A stretch of DNA of 64,000 nt from Chitinivorax sp. B (lineage in GTDB: Bacteria > Pseudomonadota > Gammaproteobacteria > Burkholderiales > SCOH01). The first letter of the stretch is position 1; the number at the start of each line of letters is the position of its first letter. The translations under genes were made by a program, and so were the position numbers. Below are positions 1 through 8,345 of this stretch, piece by piece. A model generated the notes under the pieces. It was not told the DNA's origin and ran no database searches. It saw nothing but the letters and a program-made list of their open reading frames with translations. Location of the stretch: contig NZ_SCOH01000008.1 in the NCBI RefSeq assembly GCF_005503445.1, forward strand, positions 86,587-150,586. The letters run 5' to 3'.

Positions 1-32
1 GACAATCTCCCTAAAATTCAAGCATAGAAAAC

Positions 33-62
33 AAAAACGGCATGCTTAAGCATGCCGTTTTT
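33..62. terminator. Bidirectional rho-independent terminator
   Basis: Perfect inverted repeat: the arms CGGCATGC and GCATGCCG flank a TTAA loop, with A-rich sequence on the left and a run of six T on the right. It can end transcription in both directions. On the minus strand it closes the ArsR-type gene; on the plus strand it would serve a gene left of the window. Confidence 0.85.
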
Positions 63-89
63 TGGAATCCGATGATGAAACAGTTGTAT

Positions 90-410
90 TTACTTGGTAA
101 AGCCACAGAATACATCATGAATCATACCAATCACCTCTAACGTTCTGGCATCACCCACACGGTAATACACACGATTGGCATCCTTGCGAGTACGCAAAAC
201 ACCTTTGTCACGCATAATGGCCAAATGTTGCGAGATATTGCTTTGTGACGTTCCAACCTGATCAACGATATCCTGTACGCTGACTTCTCGATCCCCAAGC
301 ACATAAAGGATCTTCAAGCGGATCGGATGAGACATCGCCTTCATGGCACGAGATGCCTGCTCAATTTGGTCATCCATCACCAACAGGTCATCGGCGGTGT
401 CTTGAGTCAT
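90..410 (-). CDS. ArsR/SmtB-family winged-helix transcriptional regulator
   Basis: A 106-residue protein with the usual ArsR layout: MSHPIRLKIL near residue 26, a recognition helix TSQSNISQHLAIMR near 54-67, and a beta-wing RKDANRVYYRV. Members are dimeric repressors that leave DNA when they bind metal or when a thiol is oxidised. The ELCVCDL metal site of true ArsR/SmtB proteins is EVSVQDI here, so the alpha-3 cysteines are absent. The only cysteine is close to the C-terminus (FCGF). It is therefore unlikely to sense arsenic through the classical site, and its signal is unknown. It is divergent from gpmI, and a perfect palindrome 63 bases upstream of its start is a likely own operator. No arsenic-resistance gene adjoins it. 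Confidence 0.85.
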   Translation of the reverse strand: MTQDTADDLLVMDDQIEQASRAMKAMSHPIRLKILYVLGDREVSVQDIVDQVGTSQSNISQHLAIMRDKGVLRTRKDANRVYYRVGDARTLEVIGMIHDVFCGFTK

Positions 411-472
411 AATTCAGCGTTCCCCAAAAGAGTCTGGATAACCGCTCCCGCGCAAAGCCAGGGCGGATTGGT

Positions 473-488
473 ATTAGAATATTCTAAT
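473..488. promoter_or_regulatory. 16-bp perfect palindrome, candidate ArsR-type operator
   Basis: ATTAGAATATTCTAAT is fully self-complementary and lies in the intergenic region between the ArsR-type gene and gpmI. ArsR-family dimers bind AT-rich palindromes of this size. The position suggests autoregulation of the regulator. Binding is inferred, not shown. Confidence 0.5.
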
Positions 489-670
489 GATACCAGCCTT
501 GCAATTGCCATTCAAGCCAATTTGCATGCATCCAAGTACCAGACTAGGGGTATTAACATATCATCATTCGACAACGTTGGCAGACCGCTAGGCGCATTTC
601 CTGATTGGACAGCCAACATTCACTGGTAAAATACCATATGCCCTTCAACCGGTGAAAGCTTGTTATTGAT

Positions 671-2197
671 ATGAACGCCGTTAAACCCGTTGTACTGCTG
701 ATTCTGGATGGATTTGGACACCGACTCGAAGGAGACGATAACGCCATTCTGCATGCGAACAAACCAAATTGGGACCGTCTGTGTCAGACCTATCCCTACA
801 CCACCATCAATGCATCTGAACAATTTGTAGGGTTGCCAGCACATCAATTTGGCAATTCTGAAGTTGGTCATTTGAATATTGGTGCCGGGCGAATCATCCG
901 GCAGGATATCTCCCGAATCGATTACGACATCGACACCGGCGAATTCTTCAATAATTTGACCCTGGTTGAAGCCGCCAAACAGGCTAAACAGCGAGGCAGC
1001 AGGCTCCATATCATCGGGTTAGTGTCTGATGGTGGTGTACACAGTCATGAAAATCATTTGTTTGCACTTTTGAAACTGGCCTCTGCTCAAGGTGTGCCAG
1101 ACGTTGTGGTGCATGTGTTTCTGGATGGGCGTGACACGCCACCACGCAGTGCGGAAACCTATCTGAAACGTCTGGAGGCCCAGTGTGCCGAACATGGTGG
1201 CCGAATTGCAACGCTCGCCGGACGTTACTTTGCGATGGATCGTGATAAGCGCTGGGAGCGGGTTGAACCGGTCTATGACATGCTGACCCAAGGTGTCGCA
1301 GAATTTCATGCAGACACTGCGCTGGAAGGTTTGGCAGCAGCATATGAACGCGGTGAAAATGACGAGTTCGTCAAACCCACCGTAATCGGCACATCGCGCT
1401 CAATCCACGATGGTGACAGTGTCATCTTCATCAATTTCCGAGCGGATCGAGCTCGGCAATTGACACAAGCATTACACTGGGCACATTTTGACGGCTTTGC
1501 TCGTAAAGTATTCCCCAAGCTCGCCTATTTCTGCTCCATGTCCAGTTACGGCGAGGCCTATGGCAACCCGGTTGCATTTCCTCCTCAGCGCTTCAGCAAC
1601 ACCCTTGGCGAATATTTGGGGAAGCTGGGTCTCAAGCAGCTTCGCATCGCTGAAACCGAAAAGTATCCACATGTCACCTACTTCTTGAGTGGTGGTGAAG
1701 AACAACCTTATCCAGGTGAAGATCGTATTCTGGTCCCCTCACCCAAAGTCGCCACCTATGATTTACAGCCAGAAATGAGTGCATTTGAGGTCACCGACAA
1801 GCTGGTTGCTGCTATCAAAAGCGGTCAATATGCTGCCATGATCTGCAACTATGCCAATGGAGATATGGTGGGACATACCGGCATGTTTGACGCGGCCAAA
1901 CGGGCCATCGAAGCACTTGATCAGTGTGTTGGCCAAGTAGTTGAAGCGGCATTGCAAGTAGGTGCTGAGGTGCTGATTACCGCAGACCATGGTAATGCCG
2001 AAATGATGCATGACCACATCAGCGGCCAGATGCACACTCAGCATACAACCAATCTGGTCCCCTTCCTGTATATTGGAAGGCCGGCCACATTGTCTGCGAC
2101 AGGTGCCTTGCAGGATGTGGCACCAACACTGTTGCATATGATGGGTGTGCCCAAACCAGATGAAATGACAGGCCACTCCCTGATTCAATTCACGTGA
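671..2197 (+). CDS. gpmI: 2,3-bisphosphoglycerate-independent phosphoglycerate mutase
   Basis: Cytosolic glycolytic/gluconeogenic enzyme interconverting 3- and 2-phosphoglycerate through a phosphoserine intermediate with two Mn ions. At 508 residues it has normal family length. The alkaline-phosphatase-type metal motif starts at LILDGFGH (9-16). The phosphorylated serine is in GNSEVGHLNIGAGR (Ser63). FLDGRDTPP and the C-terminal metal motifs NYANGDMVGHTG and ADHGNAEMMHD are present. Its stop overlaps the GTG start of the next gene by four bases, so it heads a gpmI-envC-ctpA operon, an order common in proteobacteria. Confidence 0.97.
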   Translation: MNAVKPVVLLILDGFGHRLEGDDNAILHANKPNWDRLCQTYPYTTINASEQFVGLPAHQFGNSEVGHLNIGAGRIIRQDISRIDYDIDTGEFFNNLTLVEAAKQAKQRGSRLHIIGLVSDGGVHSHENHLFALLKLASAQGVPDVVVHVFLDGRDTPPRSAETYLKRLEAQCAEHGGRIATLAGRYFAMDRDKRWERVEPVYDMLTQGVAEFHADTALEGLAAAYERGENDEFVKPTVIGTSRSIHDGDSVIFINFRADRARQLTQALHWAHFDGFARKVFPKLAYFCSMSSYGEAYGNPVAFPPQRFSNTLGEYLGKLGLKQLRIAETEKYPHVTYFLSGGEEQPYPGEDRILVPSPKVATYDLQPEMSAFEVTDKLVAAIKSGQYAAMICNYANGDMVGHTGMFDAAKRAIEALDQCVGQVVEAALQVGAEVLITADHGNAEMMHDHISGQMHTQHTTNLVPFLYIGRPATLSATGALQDVAPTLLHMMGVPKPDEMTGHSLIQFT

Positions 2198-3501
2198 CCC
2201 GCCTGCCGATCCCCCTGTTGACCTTGGCGCTGTTGATCACAGCGCCAACTGTGCTCACTGCGCCCAAGGAAACCGCCCCCCCCAAAGCAGAACTGAAAGA
2301 ACTCAAACAGCAGATAGAAACCCTGCAGCAACAAATCCAGCAGGGTGAAGCTGTTAAGGCTGAAGCGACCGATGCACTGAAAGAGTCCGAGAGTGCGATC
2401 TCCAGCGCGCGGCGCACGCTTGAGCAATTGAGCCGTGAACATCAGCAATTGAGGCAAGAGCTACAAACACTGAAGGATAACTTAGCACAGCGCCATGATG
2501 AAACGACAAAGCGACAATTGCAACTTGGCAAGCTACTGAATGCACATTACCGTGCTGGGCAGATCGATGCGGTCAAACTGATCCTGTCCAATCAGGATTT
2601 AGCCTCAGCACAGCGGGAACTGGGCTATTACCGATATATTGCCCAAGCCGAAGCCAAATTGATTGGTGAGTTGCAACAGCAAATCAGTATCCTGAAGCAG
2701 CTGGTAGAAGAAACCGCCGACAAAGCACGACAATTACAAAAGGTCGAACAGGAAAAACGCGAATATAAGCGTGAATTGGAGGGCCAGAAGCAAGCCCGTT
2801 CAGCCACGTTGAATAAAATTTCCGCCGACCTGAAGACCCGTCGTGCGCAAGTCGACAAGCTGAAAGCAGATGAACAGCGGTTGACCCAGCTGATTGAGCG
2901 ACTGGCCAGACTAGCGGAACAACGTGCCAAAGCGGAACGGGAACGGACTGCCAAACTGGCAGCTGAACAGGCAAAAGCCCGCCAACGCGCACTTGCTGCT
3001 GCTAATCGCAACAAGCGTGAAACCAAATCGAATGGTCAATCGTCTAACGGCTCAACCAAACCGATTGAACGGAACGAACAAATTCCAGAGCCTACAACTG
3101 GCAGCAGTAACTTTGTTACCCTGAAGGGTCGGTTACGACTCCCGGTACGCGGTGACATCCTGCATCGTTTTGGTGATGCCCGTGCAGATGGGGGCACCAC
3201 CTGGAAAGGTATGTTCATTCGGACAGGTAATAATGACCCGGTACATGCAGTTGCCGCTGGTCAGGTGGTATTTGCCGACTGGCTGCGTGGCTTCGGCAAC
3301 TTGTTGATCATTGACCATGGGGGTGGATACCTTAGCTTGTATGGCCATAATGAATCCGTGTTGAAACAACCGGGTGATCGGGTCAGTGCCGGGGATGTTG
3401 TGGGTCGTACGGGGAATACCGGCGGGTCGGATGAAACCGGGTTATACTTTGAATTGAGACATTTGGGTAAGCCATTGAACCCCGCTCAATGGGCCAGCTG
3501 A
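2194..3501 (+). CDS. envC: Murein hydrolase activator, EnvC-like LytM-domain protein
   Basis: Periplasmic protein of 435 residues that, by family knowledge, activates amidases of the AmiA/B/C type during daughter-cell separation. A signal peptide (LLTLALLITAPTVLTA) is followed by about 230 residues of coiled coil rich in Q, K, E and A, a low-complexity linker, and a C-terminal LytM/M23 domain from about residue 310. The zinc ligands are degenerate: the usual HLHFE motif reads LYFEL and the first His-Asp pair is not in place. That is typical of EnvC-like activators, which are not hydrolases themselves. The GTG start overlaps the gpmI stop. A candidate target, the AmiC-like amidase, is encoded about 6.5 kb downstream. 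Confidence 0.88.
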   Translation: MTRLPIPLLTLALLITAPTVLTAPKETAPPKAELKELKQQIETLQQQIQQGEAVKAEATDALKESESAISSARRTLEQLSREHQQLRQELQTLKDNLAQRHDETTKRQLQLGKLLNAHYRAGQIDAVKLILSNQDLASAQRELGYYRYIAQAEAKLIGELQQQISILKQLVEETADKARQLQKVEQEKREYKRELEGQKQARSATLNKISADLKTRRAQVDKLKADEQRLTQLIERLARLAEQRAKAERERTAKLAAEQAKARQRALAAANRNKRETKSNGQSSNGSTKPIERNEQIPEPTTGSSNFVTLKGRLRLPVRGDILHRFGDARADGGTTWKGMFIRTGNNDPVHAVAAGQVVFADWLRGFGNLLIIDHGGGYLSLYGHNESVLKQPGDRVSAGDVVGRTGNTGGSDETGLYFELRHLGKPLNPAQWAS

Positions 3502-3555
3502 CCTACTGTTTGGTTTATCTGCAATATAGTGTGTATCAGGAGGCAAGGCGCTTAC

Positions 3556-5004
3556 ATGCGTAACAACGTTCAGAAATTTAGCCTAGTATCTGCCGGCGTG
3601 GTCGTCGGTGTGCTACTGAGCCTCAACTTCAGCGCCATCGCTGACAAAGCCGAACCACAACCGTTACCGGTTGAAGACCTCCGTGCATTTACTGACGTCT
3701 TCGGTCGTATCAAAGCAGATTATGTCGAGCCAGTTGAAGACAAGAAACTGATTCGTGAAGCCATCAATGGCATGCTGTCTGGGCTGGACCCCCATTCCGC
3801 TTACCTTGACGAAAATGCGTTCAAGGATTTACGGGAATCCACTCAGGGCGAATTTGGTGGCCTGGGACTGGAAGTTGGCATGGAAGACGGTGTAGTCAAA
3901 GTAATCTCACCGATTGAAGACAGCCCGGCATACAAAGCCGGTATGAAGGCAGGTGACTACATCATTAAGTTGGACGATACCAATGTGCGCGGATTGAGCT
4001 TGACTGATGCAGTCAAGAAAATGCGCGGTAAGCCCAATACCAGCATTACGTTGACAGTGCTGCGTAAAAGCGAAAGCAAGCCGCTGACTTTTACGTTGAC
4101 TCGCTCCGTCATCAAGGTACAAAGTGTCCGCAACAAATTGCTGGATGATGGTTACGGTTACGTACGGGTTTCTCAGTTTCAGGAACATACGGTCGAGGAT
4201 CTGGCCAAGGCAGTTGATAGCCTGTACAAGCAAAACAAAGGTGCACTGAAGGGATTTGTGCTGGACTTGCGCAATGATCCGGGCGGACTGCTGGATGCCG
4301 CAGTAGGTGTCTCCGCAGCTTTCCTGCCTGCTAATACTTTGGTGGTCTATACCGACGGTCGCGTTCAGGATGCCAAGATGCGTCGTTTCACCGTCAAGGA
4401 CGACTATGCTCGTCGTGGTGATGACCCACTGAAAAACCTGCCCAAAGAAATCAAGAATGTCCCACTGGTAGTACTGGTCAATGGTGGCTCAGCATCAGCG
4501 TCGGAGATCGTGGCAGGGGCGTTGCAAGATCATAAACGCGCGATTGTTGTCGGCACCCAGACATTTGGTAAAGGCTCGGTGCAGACTGTGTTGCCATTAT
4601 CTCCCAACACAGGTATCAAGCTAACGACTGCACGGTATTACACCCCCAACGGTCGATCAATCCAGGCCAAGGGGATTGTGCCAGATGTGGAAGTGGAAGA
4701 AGCCCGACTGAGCGCCGTGGATGGCTTTGCTGGTTTGCGAGTACGTGAAGCTGATCTCACCGGTCATTTGGAAAATACCCAGGAATCCAATACTGACAAG
4801 CCGTCAGACAAGGCCAAGGATAAAGAACCAGCCAAACCTGCAGCCAAACCCAAAGCACCAACCAATAAACCGGACAGAACCGATGATGCCAAAGTTGAGG
4901 GTCCGATTGAGTTTGGATCAAAACAGGACTATCAGTTGCAACAAGCGCTGAATGTACTGAAAGTTCAACAGATCGTTGTCAACAAAATGGGCAGTAAGTC
5001 CTGA
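3556..5004 (+). CDS. ctpA: Carboxyl-terminal processing protease, S41 family
   Basis: Membrane-anchored periplasmic serine protease that trims or degrades envelope proteins at their C-termini. From the ATG it has 482 residues. The N-terminus (SAGVVVGVLLSLNFSAIA) is a signal/anchor. A PDZ domain spans about 85-165 (GGLGLEVG...GMKAGDYIIKLD). The catalytic serine is in GGSASASEIVAGAL and the lysine in FGKGSVQTVLPL, forming the Ser-Lys dyad. A Lys/Pro/Ala-rich tail follows, poorly conserved in such enzymes. A GTG 27 bases upstream is in frame, but it precedes the AGGAGG at 3538-3543, so the ATG is chosen despite a 12-base spacing. It is the third gene of the gpmI-envC unit. Confidence 0.93.
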   Translation: MRNNVQKFSLVSAGVVVGVLLSLNFSAIADKAEPQPLPVEDLRAFTDVFGRIKADYVEPVEDKKLIREAINGMLSGLDPHSAYLDENAFKDLRESTQGEFGGLGLEVGMEDGVVKVISPIEDSPAYKAGMKAGDYIIKLDDTNVRGLSLTDAVKKMRGKPNTSITLTVLRKSESKPLTFTLTRSVIKVQSVRNKLLDDGYGYVRVSQFQEHTVEDLAKAVDSLYKQNKGALKGFVLDLRNDPGGLLDAAVGVSAAFLPANTLVVYTDGRVQDAKMRRFTVKDDYARRGDDPLKNLPKEIKNVPLVVLVNGGSASASEIVAGALQDHKRAIVVGTQTFGKGSVQTVLPLSPNTGIKLTTARYYTPNGRSIQAKGIVPDVEVEEARLSAVDGFAGLRVREADLTGHLENTQESNTDKPSDKAKDKEPAKPAAKPKAPTNKPDRTDDAKVEGPIEFGSKQDYQLQQALNVLKVQQIVVNKMGSKS

Positions 5005-5010
5005 CTGGTA

Positions 5011-5034
5011 AACGGGCCGCAATTGCGGCCCGTT
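5011..5034 (+). terminator. Rho-independent terminator after ctpA
   Basis: Inverted repeat AACGGGCCGC-AATT-GCGGCCCGTT, beginning seven bases after the ctpA stop and followed by a short T-containing tail. It ends the gpmI-envC-ctpA transcript. Confidence 0.85.
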
Positions 5035-5066
5035 TAATCTGTGCCCGCCAGGATGAGAGGGGGATC

Positions 5067-5465
5067 ATGCACGCAAGCGATGTGGTCAAAACCCACGATA
5101 TCCGCTTTCATGTCCATCCAATGGAACAAGCCTCACAGGCCGCAACATGCTTGGCCACGCTCCCGAATGTCACTGTCGCTTATCTCCCAGCACATCAAAA
5201 AGTAGTGGTTCGCTACTCGTTGGAACACTACACCCTTGCCGAGCTGGAGTGCTGGCTTATTGATCTAGGTTTTCATCTGGACAGCAGCTTATTAAGTCGT
5301 CTCAAACGCGCCTTGATCACTTATTGTGAGCAAGTGCAACGCGATAACCTGCAACAACCAGAACGACTGATAAAAAGACCAAGAGAAATCCACATCCGGG
5401 AATGGCAAAAGCATGTACATGGTGACGATGACGATACGCCGGAAGAATGGCGACATTACCGCTAA
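5067..5465 (+). CDS. Hypothetical protein with ferredoxin-like (HMA-like) N-terminal half
   Basis: A 132-residue soluble protein with no assigned function. Residues about 10-75 alternate in a beta-alpha-beta-beta-alpha-beta pattern (IRFHVHPM...VTVAYLPAHQKVVVRYS...ELECWLIDLGF) that recalls heavy-metal-associated domains, but the CxxC copper motif is missing. The C-terminal part is basic and helical, then acidic (HGDDDDTPEEW). A GAGGGGGATC stretch before the ATG is a good ribosome site. It stands between the ctpA terminator and a convergent PilZ gene. The fold assignment is inference from pattern only. Confidence 0.7.
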   Translation: MHASDVVKTHDIRFHVHPMEQASQAATCLATLPNVTVAYLPAHQKVVVRYSLEHYTLAELECWLIDLGFHLDSSLLSRLKRALITYCEQVQRDNLQQPERLIKRPREIHIREWQKHVHGDDDDTPEEWRHYR

Positions 5466-5499
5466 ATCAGCTCTGTTGCGTATGTTGGATCCAACTGGC

Positions 5500-5853
5500 C
5501 TATTCTCGTTGTGACAAATTCGCCTGCCAAGTCAGGAAGTGGTCAATGGCATGCAACGTATCCGATGGGCTGGAAATGAAATCCAGAAACTGCAGACCTA
5601 GATGATAATGTGTGCTGCTGACAGGCGTACAGCTTGTCACCAGGCAACGAGCCTGCAGCAAATGCTCGCCACGATTGTCCTGTAGCATAAAGATCACGTG
5701 GCAATCCTTACCTGGCGGTAATGGCTGATTATCAAGTACACCAACACCACCTGACGAAATATCCTCAATGTTGCCGATAACACTATGCCCATCAGGTGGA
5801 ATGACTTTCACCCAGGTCTTCAGCTTGGCACGGGGATGGATTCGATTTTCCAT
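5500..5853 (-). CDS. PilZ-domain protein (cyclic-di-GMP receptor)
   Basis: Single PilZ domain of about 117 residues. It carries both c-di-GMP-binding signatures: RxxxR (RIHPR, at residues 4-8 from this start) and the D/NxSxxG motif as DISSGGVG. Such proteins act as cytosolic receptors that pass a c-di-GMP signal to motility, pili or polysaccharide systems; the partner is not visible here. The ATG at 5853 has a purine-rich GAGGG about 11 bases upstream. An in-frame ATG at 5871 would add six residues but lacks such a site. The gene is divergent from the PfkB kinase. A GGEEF diguanylate cyclase is encoded 6 kb away. Confidence 0.88.
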   Translation of the reverse strand: MENRIHPRAKLKTWVKVIPPDGHSVIGNIEDISSGGVGVLDNQPLPPGKDCHVIFMLQDNRGEHLLQARCLVTSCTPVSSTHYHLGLQFLDFISSPSDTLHAIDHFLTWQANLSQRE

Positions 5854-5906
5854 ATCGTGTAAGGCCCTCATGCTAGAATCGCCGCCAATTTCAACTTAAG
5901 GAATCG

Positions 5907-6845
5907 ATGATGAATGCGCTGATTTGCGGCTCTATGGCGTTTGACACAATCATGGTCTTTCAGGATCGCTTTCGCCACCACATTTTGCCGGAGAAGGTTC
6001 ATATGTTGAGCGTTTCCTTCCTGGTACCTGAGATGCGCCGGGAATTTGGTGGTACTGCTGGCAATATTGCCTACAACCTGAAATTGTTGGGTGGTGAGCC
6101 GCTGATCATGGCAACGGTAGGTGACGATTTCGCGCCTTATCAAATTCGTCTCGAATCCATGGGTATTCCACAAACGCATATTCGCCATATTCCTGGCAAT
6201 TTCACCGCGCAGGCATTCATTACAACAGATCTGGACGACAACCAGATTACTGCATTCCATCCTGGTGCCATGTCGGAAGCACATCGTAACCACGTTGCGG
6301 ACGCCAAGTCTGTTGACATTGGCATCATTGCCCCGGATGGCCGGGATGGCATGGTAAATCATGCACGCGAATTCAAGGCGGCTGGCATTCCATTCATTTT
6401 CGACCCGGGGCAAGGGTTACCGTTGTTCAATGGGGACGAGCTGCTACAGTTCATTGAACTTGCAGACTATATGGCAGTCAACGATTACGAAGCCCAGCTG
6501 TTGCAGGAACGTACTGGCCTATCCCTGGACGCATTAGCCACGCGCGTCAAGGCTTTAGTTGTCACTCGAGGAGCTGACGGCTCGGAAATCTATGCCGATG
6601 GGCGCATCATCAATATTCCGAGTGTTGTCCCCACGGCAGTGGTTGACCCTACCGGGTGCGGCGACGCCTATCGGGCTGGATTGATTTATGGCATTGAACA
6701 ACATTGGGCCTGGGAAAAGACAGGTCGGCTGGCCTCCCTGCTGGGCTCATTGAAAATCGCCTGCCGGGGTCCACAAAACCATACCTTTGATCGGGATAGC
6801 CTTGCAGCAGCCTATCAGGCGGCGTTTAATGAGTCGCTGTGGTAA
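5907..6845 (+). CDS. PfkB-family carbohydrate/nucleoside kinase
   Basis: Cytosolic kinase of 312 residues in the ribokinase/PfkB fold, nearest in appearance to the bacterial adenosine-kinase-like subgroup. The N-terminal signature includes GGTAGNIAYNLKLLGG (about 49-64). The second signature, DPTGCGDAYRAG, carries the anion hole and the catalytic aspartate (GCGD). The NDYEAQLL segment is typical of the family. The substrate cannot be told from sequence; adenosine or a sugar are both possible. An AAGGA lies just before ATGATG. The gene precedes a small lipoprotein gene by 35 bases. Confidence 0.85.
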   Translation: MMNALICGSMAFDTIMVFQDRFRHHILPEKVHMLSVSFLVPEMRREFGGTAGNIAYNLKLLGGEPLIMATVGDDFAPYQIRLESMGIPQTHIRHIPGNFTAQAFITTDLDDNQITAFHPGAMSEAHRNHVADAKSVDIGIIAPDGRDGMVNHAREFKAAGIPFIFDPGQGLPLFNGDELLQFIELADYMAVNDYEAQLLQERTGLSLDALATRVKALVVTRGADGSEIYADGRIINIPSVVPTAVVDPTGCGDAYRAGLIYGIEQHWAWEKTGRLASLLGSLKIACRGPQNHTFDRDSLAAAYQAAFNESLW

Positions 6846-6880
6846 GCAGACGACATCGAACACAAGTGAGTGAATCTATC

Positions 6881-7351
6881 ATGATGCAATCCCATAAATT
6901 AGTGGTCTTGACGTTACTGACCGGATCAATCGCCTTGGGTGGCTGCGCCAGCGGCCTGACGGGTGATACCTATAGCCGTGACGATGCACGTGTTGAACAA
7001 AGTGTACGCCATGCAGTCGTTACGGGTGTACGCCCTGTTGTACTGGAAGGCGAGTCATCTCAACTGGGCGTGTTGGGTGGCGCGGCCCTGGGTGGTATTG
7101 CTGGCAGTGAGATGGGCAAAGGCCGTGGCAGCGCGGCTGGTGCAATTGCAGGTGCAATTGTAGGTGGCATTGCCGGCGCAGCCATTGAGAAATCTTCCGG
7201 CACCAAGCAAGGGGTCGAGGTCACGGTCAAATTGGCCGATGGGCGCGAAGTCGCCATTGTTCAGGAGGCATCATCAAAAGAGATGTTCCGCCCGGGGGAT
7301 AAGGTTCGCCTGTTGTCTCGAGGTGGTACCACACGTGTCACACCCGAATAA
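6881..7351 (+). CDS. Outer-membrane lipoprotein with glycine-zipper domain (SlyB/Pcp-like)
   Basis: Lipoprotein of about 156 residues. The signal peptide ends in the lipobox ALGGC, so cleavage is expected before that cysteine. A Gly/Ala-rich zipper follows (GVLGGAALGGIAGSEMG and AGAIAGAIVGGIAGAAIE), matching the 17-kDa surface antigen/SlyB family. The C-terminal part (VEVTVKLADGREVAIVQEAS) is a small beta domain. SlyB-type proteins stabilise the outer membrane under stress. A longer in-frame reading back to 6839 overlaps the upstream kinase gene and would bury the signal peptide, so ATG 6881 (or 6884) is preferred. Confidence 0.88.
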   Translation: MMQSHKLVVLTLLTGSIALGGCASGLTGDTYSRDDARVEQSVRHAVVTGVRPVVLEGESSQLGVLGGAALGGIAGSEMGKGRGSAAGAIAGAIVGGIAGAAIEKSSGTKQGVEVTVKLADGREVAIVQEASSKEMFRPGDKVRLLSRGGTTRVTPE

Positions 7352-7429
7352 TTCCGTTACAAGCCTGAAGCCCCCTGAATCGGTGCTTCAGGCCATTCTG
7401 ATCTGCCATGGCTTTCGATTTCAGCAGTA

Positions 7430-8197
7430 CTATCTCAGGCTGATATCCTGTATCTCTTTTTCGAAACGTGCTATATCCCCCCGCCCTCTGATTGTCTCCA
7501 GTCCTTTATCAAACTCTTCAATCAAAAATGCATTGCGTGGTAATTTACGGCTCAGGATCAGATGTAAGGTCTCAACCTGAAGCTCTTTAGGGTGATAAGT
7601 CAGGCGACTGGCTTCATCCGGTGTCAATTGCGCCAATAAGGACAAACCCACGATGCGGTTCATCGGGAATAGGTCGATTCGCCCACCAGCCAGTTTTCGC
7701 AAGTTGACAAGGTCACTACTGGCTACTGCTGTTTTAAGTTTGCCGAGCTGCCGCAACGCATTGAATGCCTTGCCATAATCGTAACCATCAGAAATACCAA
7801 TCCGGTAGGGCTGGATGTCCGCCATGTTTTCCCAATTGAAACGCAGATTACGTCGATGAAAGAAAACATAGTCCCCATAGATCACCGGGGCACTGAAGTA
7901 AAACTGCTGCTCACGTTCTGCATTTTTAAGCCAGACCACCGATCCATCCCATGCCCCCTCCCTAGCCAGCTCAAAAGCCCGTTTCCAAGGAAAGAAGCCA
8001 TATTCAACATTGATGCCACGTTCGGCATAAGCCACCCTGACAATTCGAGAAGCCAAGCCATCGTACGGCATCGCCGGCGACAAAAAAGGCGGCCAATCAC
8101 CATTGGTCAACCGTACCGTCGTATCCGCATGGCTTGAGCCGGCAAGGAACAAATACAGCAGGCACCAGCCCCACGACCTCCTCAATACTCTCGTCAT
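7430..8197 (-). CDS. Periplasmic solute-binding protein, SBP_bac_3-like
   Basis: A 255-residue secreted protein. Its signal peptide ends at SSHADT, and it resembles family-3 (amino-acid) binding proteins: TNGDWPPFLSPAMPYDGLASRIVRVAYAERG at the start and YRIGISDGYDYGKAF in the second lobe. No ABC permease or ATPase gene adjoins it. Orphan proteins of this type are frequent in betaproteobacteria and may act as binding proteins for distant transporters or as sensors. The ligand is unknown. It converges with the lipoprotein gene. Confidence 0.8.
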   Translation of the reverse strand: MTRVLRRSWGWCLLYLFLAGSSHADTTVRLTNGDWPPFLSPAMPYDGLASRIVRVAYAERGINVEYGFFPWKRAFELAREGAWDGSVVWLKNAEREQQFYFSAPVIYGDYVFFHRRNLRFNWENMADIQPYRIGISDGYDYGKAFNALRQLGKLKTAVASSDLVNLRKLAGGRIDLFPMNRIVGLSLLAQLTPDEASRLTYHPKELQVETLHLILSRKLPRNAFLIEEFDKGLETIRGRGDIARFEKEIQDISLR

Positions 8198-8345
8198 GCC
8201 ATCCGCCGCACCACATATAATTGTGAAAATTGTATTTTACCCATATGACAGTTCGTTTCTTTCACTCGCGGCACCCCCATCTTTTGGGGCGGTTACCTAG
8301 TTTGCGTTGACATTGTTTCATAGTGCGAAATCATATCAACGGAGC

